DNA of 64,000 bases from Acanthosepion lycidas (taxonomy: Eukaryota > Mollusca > Cephalopoda > Sepiida > Sepiidae), in NCBI GenBank assembly GCA_963932145.1, contig OZ010580.1:40093555-40157554 (forward strand). The letters are read 5' to 3'. Positions 34,915 through 46,699 of the stretch are shown in pieces. The notes under the pieces are model-generated. The model made no database searches and had not been told where the DNA came from. It saw nothing but the letters and a program-made list of their open reading frames with translations. Made by a program: the position numbers and the translations under genes. Within the stretch, counting starts at the first letter, position 1. Every line of letters begins with the position of its first letter.

Positions 34915-35340
34915 ATTTCACCCCAATTAAGGTAATAAAGCCATTAAGATGCAAGGGGGTTTAGTGAGAGTAAAAGAAACTGAGAAAACATTATTGAGTA
35001 GAAAAGACAATAAAAAGACAGAATTCAAAGACATGACAATTGACATTGCATTTAAAGTTTTTGAAAAGTTGTCAGAAAAAGAAGCTGGAAGAGAGTTTCA
35101 CAGGCAAGAAGTGAGAGAGAAGAAACTATTAGAATAGAACTTACAGTTAAATCTAGCAATTCCAGCAATAAAATGATGTGACCTAGCTGCCAATCTAGTA
35201 CTAGGCTTAAATTCATGAAGCTGAAGTACCAAAGAGGAAACTTCATCAGAACAATTGCCATGAAAATATTTATCAAAAATGGCACAGGGAAGCTACATTA
35301 CAGTAGAGTGGGGAAGTAATTTAAACTCCTTGAGATGCTT
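34915..35340 (+). repeat. dispersed repeat R1, copy with extended 3' part
   Basis: Starts atcatttcaccccaa and continues through gctggaagagagtttcaca, then catcagaacaatt.c.atgaaaatattta and gcacagg.aag. The last two blocks recur at 39.2 kb, so the full R1 unit is at least ~600 bp. Confidence 0.65.
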
Positions 35341-35904
35341 TAAATACACTCAAAAGAGAAAACCGATAAAAAAAAAACTTGCAGCTTAGATAACCATGCT
35401 TCTTTTAGATTCATATGGATTGCCAATTACAATGCAGGTTAAAATGACTTCAAAATTCATTAATGTGTGTGAAGTCATTTTTATTTTAGCTGGTTTAATT
35501 TTAACTCTTTACTAGTTATGGGTTTCATATAAACATTTCTATTCTGAATGAAGATCTCATGGATTTTAATTAATTTTTCCCTTTTTCTTTTCTTACCTTA
35601 TTATAAAAAGATAAACAAGGAACATTAATACTTAAATTAGAACTTTTCTAGATAGAAGGTTGAGAAAAATAGATTTTCAGTTTAAGAAAATGCCAAGAAT
35701 GTGTGAAATATACAAGAAAAATAGATTCACAAACTTCAACTTCAAATATGGTCTGTAGAGTATATGGAATATCCTATTATTTTGAAATAATTTTGATATC
35801 ATTTTTCTTTTAATATTTTTATACACAAAATACTTAAGAAAAAAAAGTCTTTTAATGTATCATTGATGACCTCCTATTAAATCTACAATGATAATTACAC
35901 ATAA

Positions 35905-36240
35905 ACTATCTCTGGTATTGAGCACTTTTACAGACAAATATAGCATACCTTCCAAGTAGGTACCTCCACAAAAAAGGTAGGGGAGTCATATTTAAGGTTT
36001 AAAATGAATTCTTAAAAACGAAAACGCTTCCTTAAGATCAGCAATACTGACAAATCTCAGCACAACAATTTTCTTTATTCAAAAATCTTTCAAAAAATTA
36101 AAATATACTTTTCTGGAACTTTATTTGAAGAAGATTAACCGATTTAAAGTTTAATTAATCTAAATTAAAACAAATATTACTTTCAGTTTAAAATATTGCA
36201 GAAAAGCATTTTTTTTTTTTTTACACACTGAGTTGGATAT
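35905..36240 (+). repeat. family P end fragment plus AT-rich repeat T, copy 1
   Basis: 35905-35955 is the reversed start of family P (tattgagcacttttacagacaaatatagcatacc). It is followed by repeat T: aggtacctccaca, ggtttaaaatgaattctta, aaaatatacttttctggaactttatttga and the tttaaagtttaattaatct block. Confidence 0.6.
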
Positions 36241-36389
36241 TGATTTATTGATAGCTTATTGTTTGGCATTTTTAAGTAAAGGGCACATAACTGTAAAAAT
36301 TGAGGATCTATTAGATCTACAATGCTATGTGGTGAACTTGCAATCCAGTGAGACGCTGAACCAAAAAAATACAAAAAAAGCTAGGTTAA

Positions 36390-36530
36390 ATGAATTTTAC
36401 AAATGATGCTCAGATGAAAAGTTATTCTGCCTTAAAATCTTTTGCCTACTTAAGTGAGAAGACATTTTCAAAGATGAAGTACGCTAAATCTATACATAGG
36501 TCAGCCATAACCAATCAGAAGTTCAATTTC
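36390..36530 (+). pseudogene. hAT transposase C-terminal relic
   Basis: The frame reads MKSYSALKSFAYLSEKTFS then KMKYAKSIHRSAITNQ. This follows the hAT dimerisation pattern of ZBED5/SCAND3-type proteins (…yLcE..FS.MkfiKSk.RS.LTd.hl). Only about 40 residues remain and the flanks give no further match. Confidence 0.5.
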
Positions 36531-36539
36531 AATAATTCT

Positions 36540-36780
36540 TCTTCATGTGCCATGACCCCTCAGGATATAGGTGATCATGACTGTCCACAATTTTCTGTCC
36601 TTTGTGGCTCTTAAATAATTTTTTTCCTTTTGCTATTTCTCTTAAACCATGTTCCGTCATCCATTTACTCAAACTAATTAAGTATTTCATGTGGTGTTTT
36701 CCTGTCCCTCTTGCCCTTAATCTTTTTATGCATATCTGCTTCATCTGTGTTACATATTCTATCTATTTTTACACATTTTT
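36540..36780 (-). repeat. LINE 3' end, 5'-truncated (copy 2)
   Basis: Minus-strand frame: RATKDRKLWTVMITYILRG then HGT-stop. It matches the C-terminal tail seen at 41.6 and 53.6 kb. Upstream frames are broken. A typical dead-on-arrival retrotransposon end. Confidence 0.65.
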
Positions 36781-37414
36781 TTGTTAGCATTTGATAAAGG
36801 GAAGCAGAAATTTTGAACTACAGTATGACTTACTTTTATTTCAGAAGAATTTCATAATTTCTGTATGAATTTCTGGGATGAAAAGTTAACATTATTTACA
36901 CTATTTACATTCAGACAATTATCTCCATCTTTATTGTTGCTGTCACCACATTCAGCTGTTGGACTGTTTATAATGAAAAACGTTCTTAAAATGTTTTAAA
37001 CAAATGATTTTAAAAAAATATAAGTACAGTTTCTCAAAAGATCTCTGAAGTGAAGCTGTGACAAAACTAATCAGGACTTAGACATGACCATTTATGAACA
37101 AAAAACAAGCAAAATCAATTTGTGGTTTTGTGTAAAACTAAGTGGAATAAATAAAGATAGGCTGAGAACTTTTACTTTTTTTTTTTTTTTTTTTTTGTGT
37201 GTCTGGGGTCGCTGTAAATTCATGCAGAGCAACCTTCAACACTGATTTCAAAACTTGAAACTGTTCCAATAAGTCTACAAGACAACTCCTGATTCTTTAG
37301 AAATACATAAACAATAATTTGGTTTGATATTCTAAGTGATTAAGGACACAGAGCAAACGAAAAGGATTTCAACTCACAGAAAAGCAAAGGTAACCTAAAA
37401 CCAAATATTTGATT

Positions 37415-37794
37415 TGATTGAATTTTTTTCTATGGTTTATCAACCCTTTGCAGGTTATTTAAAGCCAGAAAATACTTTTAGGTCATAAGAATTTTTTCTT
37501 TAGAATAATGATTTAGTGATAAAAATGTTACCAATTAACACATAGCTAGGGGAACAGAGGTGGATTCCCAAGGGTCTTTGCGTGTAAATGAATATAACAA
37601 ACCCAAATGGAACTGGAATTCTGTTCTTCGATTAACAATTCCAAACTATTGTCCATTATGCTACCTGCACATCCAAGCTTACAGCACTTCATATTCCAAA
37701 GTAGTCACCAATCAAGATGACCATGTTCAATGTTGCTTAACTTTGGTGATTAGACAGGAACCAATGTTTCAACGTGATATAGCCATAAGCCTAT
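37415..37794 (-). repeat. composite 5S rRNA-tRNA SINE, copy 2
   Basis: Same order as the copy at 32.0 kb: 5S-like part (about 37793-37677, minus), tRNA-like part, body with ttatcaaccctttgcaggttatttaaagcc read on the plus strand, and a gatt-rich end. More diverged than copy 1. Confidence 0.8.
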
Positions 37795-38120
37795 AAAACC
37801 CAGTAGTTCCTATACAAAACTATATATATAGACAAACTAATACATGAATGGTCAATTGAATGAAATTAAGCTTAAAGTACATAAAAGCTCAGCAGATTGC
37901 CTAACTACTGCCAAGTTAAACATCTTAACAGTTGCTGGGTATTTTTTACAGACAGATAAATTGCTTCTCTTATTATCAGCTGATATAAACGTTTGCCTTT
38001 CAATAATTGATAGTTAACAAAAATTAAATTAAAATTAAATATTAATTTAACTTTTCACTTTTGCATGATTTTTTTTCTCAAAATTCATACCTTACTTTGC
38101 ATCTGATTACAAGCAGATTT

Positions 38121-38121
38121 A

Positions 38122-38168
<47 letters not shown>
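38121..38168. repeat. (CA)n(TA)n microsatellite
   Basis: CA units followed by a pure TA run. Confidence 0.9.
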
Positions 38169-38170
<2 letters not shown>

Positions 38171-38684
38171 AAAAGTAACTTATTTAGGAACATCATGACA
38201 GTGGAATGGACAATAAACAAAAAATAGTAAAAAAAATAAAAAGGAACAAAGTGTACCAAAATATATTTAAAGATTAAGAGTAATTTGTAGTGGGACAGTA
38301 GTCAGCAAACTTTTCTCCCCTACCTTTTTTACAGTAATGTGTTTGATCTTCACCAAGTGCTCTACGACTGTAGTCTTGTATGAGGCTTATTAAGATTAGT
38401 TAATATCAAACTATGAAAAATTGCTTTAACCCAATAATGGGTTAATTTCCAACATTGTCAATTTTTATAATTTATTGTTCTCAGAACATTATGAAATAAC
38501 TCATTTCTAAAATAATTTTTGATAATGAACCAAATCAAAAATATTTGGGGGCATTTGATTATGTTTTAGAGCAAGAATATGTCTATCCTGAACTTTTTGC
38601 ATCTGGCAGAACCAACCACAAAGATTACAATCTTAGCTAAATGTTGTGTTTTTTATAACTTACAAAATGAATTTTTTTTAATCA

Positions 38685-39335
38685 TTTCATCCTGAGCAAG
38701 ACAATAAAGTCATTAAGAATCAAGAGGTTACTGAGTGTGAGAAAAAAAAAAAAAAAACATGCTATTAACCTTTATCATTCTGTATGTTAATTCATTTGCT
38801 GTACAAAAAGATGGCTGATCCCTGAACAATAGTGTTTGAATTTCATAGCTGTGTTGTCATATCCCACTATGGCAACAGAAAACAACTTTGAGTAAAATTA
38901 ACAATGAGGACACTGCAATTGAGAGGCTTTGAAAAAGAATGACGTGAAAAGGGAAGTAATATTAGTAATGCAAAATGCTAAAGCTTAAGGAGAGAGGGCA
39001 ATAAAGGAACAGGAATTAAGAACACAGAAGATAATGATTGACATTGTGTTTCAATTTTTGAAGACCAAAGTTGACTGGGAAACAAGAAGTGTAATCGAAG
39101 AAATTATTAGCATAGAACTTATCTAACTATTTCAACTATAAAATGGTGAGATTTTGCTGCCAATTTAGTACTGCACTTAAGTTCATAAAGTCTAGGTTCC
39201 ATGGAGGAAAGTTCATCAGAACAATTACTATGAAAATATTTACAGAAAAAGCACAGGAAAGTTATGTTACAACAGTGGGAAGGTGACTGAAGCCAAGATG
39301 CCAGGTCAGAACCAATAACATTGCAGATTCTTTTA
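38685..39335 (+). repeat. dispersed repeat R1, long copy with internal interruption
   Basis: Opens atcatttcatcctgagcaagac, is interrupted by about 200 bp of other sequence (38760-38980), resumes at ataaaggaacaggaattaagaa and runs through the catcagaacaatta block to aacagtgggaaggtgac. Confidence 0.65.
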
Positions 39336-39637
39336 TCTTTTATCAACAATCTCTAAAATGTGGTAGCAATATTGAAAGCAAGGATGAATGGTAGACTTAT
39401 ATATTTATAAGATAGATTCTGGCAAGATAAATAGTTTAGCACAACATGGTAAACCAACTTTTCTAGCAACAACTCTAACAATTCAATATGATCAATCGTT
39501 TTCAGCTTTTTTCTATTTGCTAGGAAGGATTATATCTATCAGTGTGGACATAGAAATCAATGCTGCATGGTGACTGTCATCAGATGTTTACAGATGTAAA
39601 AAAATTAAAAAATTATATATATATTTTTACTAAGAGT

Positions 39638-39668
<31 letters not shown>

Positions 39669-39689
39669 CGAAACATTTAAAAACATAAT

Positions 39690-39795
39690 TTCAGTCATTT
39701 GTGAATAAGTCCTGAAAGTTTCATTAAAATCCAACAATTAGCTAATTTTTGCAAGAATTTCCCAATCAATGTTTTTCACCATAAAAAGATGCTCA
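39690..39795 (+). repeat. repeat T, segment A
   Basis: Block tcatt...gtgaataagtcctgaaagtttcattaaaatcc followed by tttttgcaagaatttcc. The same block is at 47.9 and 50.0 kb (+) and 52.8 and 53.05 kb (-). Confidence 0.65.
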
Positions 39796-39967
39796 AATTT
39801 TGTATACTAATATATTGTCATCCATTAATGCAAGATAAACAATTTTAACCAAAATTTCAAAGGTTATAAAATGGATTAAAATATATCATTTAATAATCAA
39901 AAAATCCTTTGGTCTTTCCTCCTAATAATAACAAAGATTTTGCCGATAAAACTGTTTTTATTACATA

Positions 39968-40283
39968 TCTCTATCTATAAAAGGCAAGATGTGTGGGTGT
40001 GTGTGTGTGCGTAACAAATGAACGGACGCAATTTTTGACGGATTTGCACCAAAATTTACATGCACATGGTCCAAGTAAGCAAGAAGGCCAAGCCATTTCC
40101 CAACTCCCATCAATAGTGGAAATAATCGATTTTTTCATGCTTATATGGCAGTTTTCATGTAGTTTGCAGCAATTTTCTACTGGCCAGAGTGAGAGCCTAT
40201 AGCTGGCTGCCACGAATAGGCAGGAAGATACTATTGGCCAGTGTGAGAGCCAACAGCTGACTGACACGAATGTTAACTAGCAT

Positions 40284-40320
<37 letters not shown>

Positions 40321-40754
40321 GATAGCTGCATTCGTCACAAGTGGGAAAAATTTAAATCTGCATGCCACTTTACTCCAATTGGCTCATTCGCTTGCTTAAA
40401 CTCAACGTTGATTTTGATTACGCAGAACTGGGCTGAGTGTGAAAAAGTATTTGTTGTTAACATTCTTTTTTCATTCGGTTTTTCCAATTACGAGTCCTTT
40501 TTTAAAGCTGATCGTTTTGCGTTCATTTTGTTTAGTTCTTTTTCGTAACAGATCTAATGTTTAGTATAGAGCTTAGAAAAAATTGGCAGTGTGAGATAGG
40601 CAAGAAGTAAGGCATGTAGCAACATCAGCACGGCAAAGGGCACTCCTTTAAAGGCAAGGAAGGGCAAAAATATTTTAAGTCAAGTGATAGCGATTACTGT
40701 ATGAGTCATATGATTTTTGAATCAAGTATGGGCAATGCCAGGCCATGCTGCTAG
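39968..40754 (+). mobile_element. non-autonomous Helitron
   Basis: The 5' end is TCTCTATCTATAAAAGGCAA, the classic TCTATMTATA...GGC start. The 3' end is GGGCAATGCCAGG...GCTGCTAG, with a GGCA/TGCC hairpin just before the CTAG terminus. It sits between A (39967) and T (40755), with no target-site duplication, as Helitrons require. The 787 bp encode no Rep/helicase. The inside holds a TG tract near 40000, a doubled ggccag.gtgagagcc block and a poly-A run (40286-40317). Confidence 0.85.
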
Positions 40755-40794
40755 TATTTTTATATAGTGTATCAAAAGTTACTGTACCTTAATA

Positions 40795-41300
40795 TTAGGT
40801 ACCTCAACAACAAACAATACCTAAAGTTCAAAATTCATTTGTAAAAATTAAAAATCTTTTGCAAAGCTTTTATTTTAGTTTCAATTTCAAGCTAATAGAT
40901 TAAATTTAATATTTCCAATAAGCAAAATACTTTGCCATATTTCAAAACTAATTTCACTGGAAGGAGTTGTTTTTTTTTTTTTTTTTTTTTGATAAAATAT
41001 CTGATTATAGCCCTTTTTTAGTCATCTTTCATCACAATATAATTCTCTTTATTAAAAAAAATCTCCCCAAAATAAAATATGCTTTTCTGAAACTTTATTT
41101 GAGGAATATCAGCTGATTTAAAGTATAATTAATCTGATTTGTTATTTACTTTAAAATATCACAGAAATGCATTTTTTTTTAACACAGAGGTAGCTTAAAC
41201 AGCTACTGCTGTGTTAAAAAAATGTATTTAAGATGTACGGGTGTTGACAGCTTGATATTTATCCAATGTTGTTCTCCAGGGGTGGGAGCTTTATCCATAG
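40795..41300 (+). repeat. AT-rich repeat T, copy 2
   Basis: Shares in order: taggtacctc, ttttattttagtttcaatt, aatatttccaataagcaaaatact, cttttctgaaactttatttgagg and ggtgttgacagctt. Confidence 0.6.
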
Positions 41301-41582
41301 AAAATAATTTAACAATATAACATGAGCAATTTTTTCATATAATTTTTTATATAATTTTCAAGTACTCCATAATCTTAAAAATCATTTTTTTCATCATGGT
41401 ATGCTATTTTTCAGCAAATTAGTGAAGGTACATTTAATACTATAAAATAAAAACAAAAATTTTAAAAAATTAAAACCAAAATGCATATGAAATGTGAAAA
41501 ACAACTGTTTGAGCTGAAATATAATTACATTTATAAAATAGTACTGTGGGAAAGTAAATTTTTTTAACACTAACAGGACATA

Positions 41583-41750
41583 ATGAAAGCAAGCAAGAGA
41601 GAGAACAGCAGTGAGTTTAAATGGATGGAAGAAAAAGGGACTGGAATAGATGGTAAAAAGGCAAACCTTTCTGAGAGCTACAGAGGAAAGGAAGTTGTGG
41701 AGAGCCGTGATTGCCAACATCTTGAAGGTATATGGCACATAGAAAAACTT
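41583..41750 (+). repeat. LINE 3' end, 5'-truncated (copy 3)
   Basis: Frame reading TEERKLWRAVIANILKVYGT then stop (TAG near 41739). The arrangement is a non-LTR retrotransposon C-terminus and short 3' tail. Confidence 0.65.
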
Positions 41751-41929
41751 TTGGGACTCTATAAAATGTGCATGTTTTTATACAACAGCATTCTAGCAGC
41801 AAATTAGAGTTATACATTTAGAGAGTTTTTCTTGGACTAAATATGTTAACGAAAAAAACAAAAAAAAACAAAACATTTTTTCATATATTTCCTATATCTA
41901 AAGAAATAATGAATACTTTTAATTGAACA

Positions 41930-42275
41930 CTTTTATTTAGGCACCGCCATTAATTTGTGATACTTAAGGTTTAATGAATTTTAAAAATTAAAAATCTTTC
42001 TTGAAGCTTCCATTTTAGTTTTAATTGAAAGCTAAAGCATTAAATTTGTTATTTCCAGTAAGCAAAATACTCTGTAGTGTATTTCAAACAGAAAATTACT
42101 TCAAATGTTATTCTATTGGATACTGGTATTTGAAATACATATTCCATTCTTATTTTTATTTTAAACTGTACATTACATCTAGTCTAATAAAAATGGGACA
42201 ACTATTTCAAATACAAGTGTACCCTCTAATAATGTTTAAAGTAATAAAAATGTTTCCTATATATCATTTCTAAAA
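41930..42275 (+). repeat. AT-rich repeat T, copy 3
   Basis: gatacttaaggtttaatgaatttt, ttttagttttaattgaaagctaaag and tatttccagtaagcaaaatactctg identify it as T. Confidence 0.6.
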
Positions 42276-42424
42276 AAAAAAAAAAAAAACTCTCCAAAAT
42301 GAAATTGATCCAATAAGACATTAATGTGAAAATCTCAATTTTATAGGCTGGTTAAATGATTTTATGACATGTTACCCCTTCTCACTTTCATGGTAATAAG
42401 AGAATCATATATGAAATTGAAGTA

Positions 42425-42526
42425 TTAGGTTGGTGCAAAAATAATGACGTAACAATGTCGTTTTTTGACGTTAAAAAATACGTCAAAAAACGACATTATT
42501 ACGTCATTATTTTTGCACCAACCTAA
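42425..42526. mobile_element. MADE1-like mariner MITE, copy 3 (102 bp)
   Basis: TTAGGTTGGTGCAAAAATAA at the left, exact complement at the right, TA duplication (42423-42424, 42527-42528). Almost identical to copy 1, including the central 25-bp block. Confidence 0.92.
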
Positions 42527-43495
42527 TAAAAGCTTTTCACAAAGCAGAACATAAAATATACAATCTTAAAAATCTTCTATGCAGATAAAAGGCTGCTGTT
42601 AATTAATGATCTTAATTATGATTAACATAAATACAGTTAAGAATAAGATTCTTATTAGTAAAACTATTTGACAAAATGTAAGTATATACAATTAATAACT
42701 GCTTCCAAATCATATCTCCTCCTATTGATTTTGTTAAATTTGAAATGTTTCAAAAGACGGATATTTTTAAGATCTGTCAGACATAGATTTTTAATGAACA
42801 AATATATTTTTCTACATTTACAAGAAAGGTGGAAAAAAAATATTACAAATTGATAGAGATACAGCTGAGGGAGAAGTAGATGTTGAAAAATGATCTTGAA
42901 CAGGTTTTTAGTGAGTAATGTCAGCTAGATTTATTTTCACAATATGGTGAAATTTTCAAACTAACCCAATGTCAAGACAACATCATCAGAATATCAAGTT
43001 TAAAAGAAAAAAAAAACTATTTATAGATCTAGAACATCGCTACATAGGATCCTATTCAGAACACAGACACACACACAAATTGTGGATAAACTATCTCGAG
43101 TTCATCTTTTGCTCCTGTTCAATTACTTTCAATCATTTTGGCCATTATCAGTTGCTTAGTGGTACTGACAACATTTAGTTCTTAATAATGACCGAGACAG
43201 TGAAAAGCATGCAAAGAAAAAAATTTCAACTTATTTGGAATTTACAAAAATACAATAAAACTTAAACAGATCAAACATTTACCTTGCCGAATGAATTTAA
43301 TAAATTTAGTTCACACACATATATTATATTATGTTCTTATCCATTAGAGAAATTTCTCATTTTTGAGAACACTTTGAAAAAGAATGACACTTAAACAAAA
43401 CTGAAAATGACTTCAAAATCTGCAAGCGTGTTTAGGAAAAATAATTATATAATGTGCCTATATAGATTTTTTTTAATAGTCATGACGGTACAACT

Positions 43496-43969
43496 AAGAA
43501 AAAAAAAGAAAAGAAAAAAAAAGAAAAGAAAAAAAAAGAAAAGAAAAAAAAAGAAAAGAAAAAAAAAGAAAAGAAAAAAAAAGAAAAGAAAAAAAAAGAA
43601 AAGAAAAAAAAAGAAAAGAAAAAAAAAGAAAAGAAAAAAAAAAAAAAAGAAAAAAAAAGAAAAGAAAAAAAAAGAAAAGAAAAAAAAAGAAAAGAAAAAA
43701 AAAGAAAAGAAAAAAAAGAAAAGAAAAAAAAAAAAAAAAAAGAAAAGAAAAAAAAGAAAAGAAAAAAAAGAAAAGAAAAAAAAGAAAAGAAAAAAAAGAA
43801 AAGAAAAAAAGAAAAGAAAAAAAAAAAAGAAAAGAAAAAAAGAAAAGAAAAAAGAAAAGAAGAAAAGAAAGAAAAAAGAAAAGAAAAAAAAGAAAAGAAA
43901 AAAAAGAAAGAAAAAAAAAGAAAGAAAAAAAGAAAAGAAAAAAAGAAAAAGAAAAGAAAAAAAAGAAAA
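43496..43969. repeat. 474-bp uninterrupted purine tract
   Basis: Every base on the plus strand is A or G. The first ~130 bp has a strict 15-bp period (G at 43508, 43523, 43538 and at 43513, 43528, 43543). Because 15 is a multiple of 3 it yields long Lys/Arg and Phe/Ser ORFs on the two strands, which are artefacts. Confidence 0.97.
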
Positions 43970-44027
43970 TTATTTGATGTATTTTTCACACTAGTCAAAC
44001 TTTTTCTTTTCTTTTTTATTTATATCA

Positions 44028-44300
44028 TTTCACCCCAAGCAAGCCAACAAAGCCACTAAGACACAAGGAATTACAGAATGTGAAAGAATATGAGAAAAAA
44101 AAAACATTATTATTAACGAAAGAGAACACTAAATAAATAGGAATGAAAAAAAGACAGAAATTAATGATTAACATTGTATTTAAATCTTCGAAGATCAAAG
44201 TTGACTGTAAAGCAAGAGGCTGGAAGAGTGTTCCACAAATGAGAAGTGTGAGAGAAAAAAATTTTATACTTTCATCTATTACAGTTACAACTTTTGCAAA
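44028..44300 (+). repeat. dispersed repeat R1, copy
   Basis: Opens atcatttcaccccaagcaagcc, with gaagatcaaagttgactg and gctggaagagtgttccaca in the expected order. Confidence 0.65.
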
Positions 44301-44454
44301 AAATAAGGAAGTAAAGAAAAACAATATACTCAATAGATAACTGAAGCTACTAGAGTTGATAATATTCAATAAATAAAAATAAAAAACACCTGAACCTTGA
44401 CTTTGCAAATGAACAGGTAGGAAAATATAATTGGTTCATTGATTTTATTTAATG

Positions 44455-44535
44455 TAAAATTTTGTATGGGGAACCCAGTAAGAATTGAACTCACTGTTCA
44501 GTATTAATAGCTAACCATTACTCCACACCAAAGAA
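44455..44535 (-). repeat. tRNA-derived SINE head
   Basis: Minus strand: A box TGGAGTAATGGTTAG (about 44525-44511) and B-box GAGTTCAATTC. No closed acceptor stem, so SINE-derived rather than a tRNA gene. Confidence 0.55.
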
Positions 44536-45249
44536 TAAGATGGTCAATGGTCTTTGTCAAAGAGTGCTGCCTTTGTCTAAACTAGGTGCTACAGTAACAT
44601 TGTTAGCACACAATTGCCCACACACACAATTTTCTATGTCAATCATCAGGACATGCCAGTGACAATGCCTATGTCAATATCTCCAGCAAGCATGCTGGGA
44701 AATGGATTCATGACATTCCGAAAAATAAGGGTAATCTGAATTTGGTTTGTCCGTTTTTGTGATGACATTTATTGTCATCACACACCTCTTTGAGAAGACC
44801 CAATCATAGGTTTCAAATCAATAGCCTTCACAATGCGATAATATCACATTGTATTACAAAAGGTAAAGACAATTGAGGATGTTATAGCTCTGCTATCTTT
44901 AACTGGGATCCTGGAGTTAACTTTCCTACTTTACCTCCCTCCCACCTCGCTTCTTCCATGACAGGCATGAACAAGTAAATGAGTAAAGCAGAAAGCACAT
45001 CTAACTTACAAAGAACAAAGAAAACATTTTCTTAAAAAGGAACAAATAAAAGAGAGAATAAAAAAAATGTGTAGCATACCTCCTCCTCCTCCTCCTCCAA
45101 CCCCGTTGGGTAGAGTCGCCACCCCTTAAAAGGCATTTTATGGGTTCGTTTCCCTACACAGTGAAGTAACAACTGCTACCAGTTACAAAATTTGTCTCAA
45201 ACTGACATGTGTAAGTAAGAGTTAGAAATAAAACAAGGTGCAGTATGGG

Positions 45250-46290
45250 TGACAAGGAAGTTAATACTCCACATGGTGTTTTACAAAAAAGTACATTCGT
45301 ATAATTATACTATCAATTTGCTAAGAACAATTAAAGTACCAGTTTTAACCATTAATGCGTTGTGTATGAATAATACATTAGTACAATTGTGACAGTAGCA
45401 AACTTGAGTGCATTTCAAGAAGATAAAACTAAACTAAAAGTGTTGATTTAAAAAATGGACTTTACACTATTGAACTTTTAACAAGGAAATGTATCATTGA
45501 TTTCTTAATCTGTGGGCCAGAGTAGGACAAAAAAAAAAAAAAAAAAAAAAAAAGTTATTTCACGCACTGGTTCATATCAATATATATTTTGAATGTAATG
45601 CTAACATTCTAGGAAACGCCACAGACTTCCTAAAATAAAAAATAAACACATTTTAAATAATTTAAATGTCTTCTTTGAAGTTAAATTTTGGTTTTATTTG
45701 AAAGATAATAGCCTAAAGATAATCTGTAAGAAAAGGAAAATAAATTTACATATGTAAATAAAATTTTTAGATATTTTTAAAAGTAACATTAGCATGTTTA
45801 CTCATTACTGATCAACAAAAAAAAATGTAAAAATAAATATAAAAGTCTCTTAAAAATCTAATATTTGTCCGAGAAGGATTAATTAACAGAATTTGGTAAA
45901 AATAATGTTTACTTTTAGTTTAAAAAAATGAAAATATTTATGCACAGTAGCCTGTGATGCCATCGGTCAACAATAGTAGGTTTCTACTATAAACTTCAAA
46001 AGTTTGCAGAAAGTTTTTCAAAATTAAATAAATATGGAACACCAGCGATGCAATAATAAAACAATTGATATTTATGTTTAAAAATAAATCTTTAATGTTA
46101 TATAACCAATAGATTAAAAATGTATTTTTTATTCTATACATTATGAAAATTAAAATGAATAATTTTATTTTTTATATTACATTAAAAGTTTAAAAGTTTT
46201 ATACTAATTTAATTAAAAATTAGTAAAATGATACTTTTAAATTTAATTCATTGCTTTTATTTTTTCATCATTTTCTTACTTGTTTAAAGT
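45250..46290. other. FBXO9 intron 1: nothing specific
   Basis: AT-rich sequence with a 25-bp poly-A run (about 45529-45553). No supported feature. Confidence 0.45.
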
Positions 46291-46299
46291 TATAAAATA

Positions 46300-46465
46300 C
46301 AGGATGTTCCAAAAGTCAAGTACATATTTTTCATACATTTTTTTTTTTTTCAGAATTTAGATTAATATAGTGAAATTACCCATCTTCTTATGTTGTTAAT
46401 ATTTAAATTATGAAAAAATAAAATAAATGTATGAAAAATACCTAGGTAACTTTTGGAACACCCTG
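46300..46465. mobile_element. mariner-type MITE, 166 bp
   Basis: Termini CAGGATGTTCCAAAAGT and CAGGGTGTTCCAAAAGT inverted, flanked by TA (46298-46299, 46466-46467). Inside the termini the arms stay complementary over tatttttcatacattt. No coding capacity. Distinct from the MADE1-like family. Confidence 0.85.
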
Positions 46466-46699
46466 TATTTATTTGCACCCAATAAGTTTTGTTACTTTTA
46501 ATTAATCCGAGTTAACATATATTACTTTTCTGATAGGGAAAAGTAGTCAGTCAAAGGAGTTAATTCAGAATTATTTTCCTTTTTGAACTTCTGTACAAAA
46601 AATAATGCAAGAGTTGCAAAAGTGAAAGATTTAATTCTTTTAAAAACGTTTCACTCGAAAATTGCATTAAACTACATTTTTTGATTCTTCAAACATCTT

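Noticed and set aside
43407..43998. Long Lys/Arg-rich (195-codon) and Phe/Ser-rich (172-codon) ORFs on opposite strands
   Set aside because: They are translations of a pure purine/pyrimidine tract with a 15-bp period; no real protein is implied.
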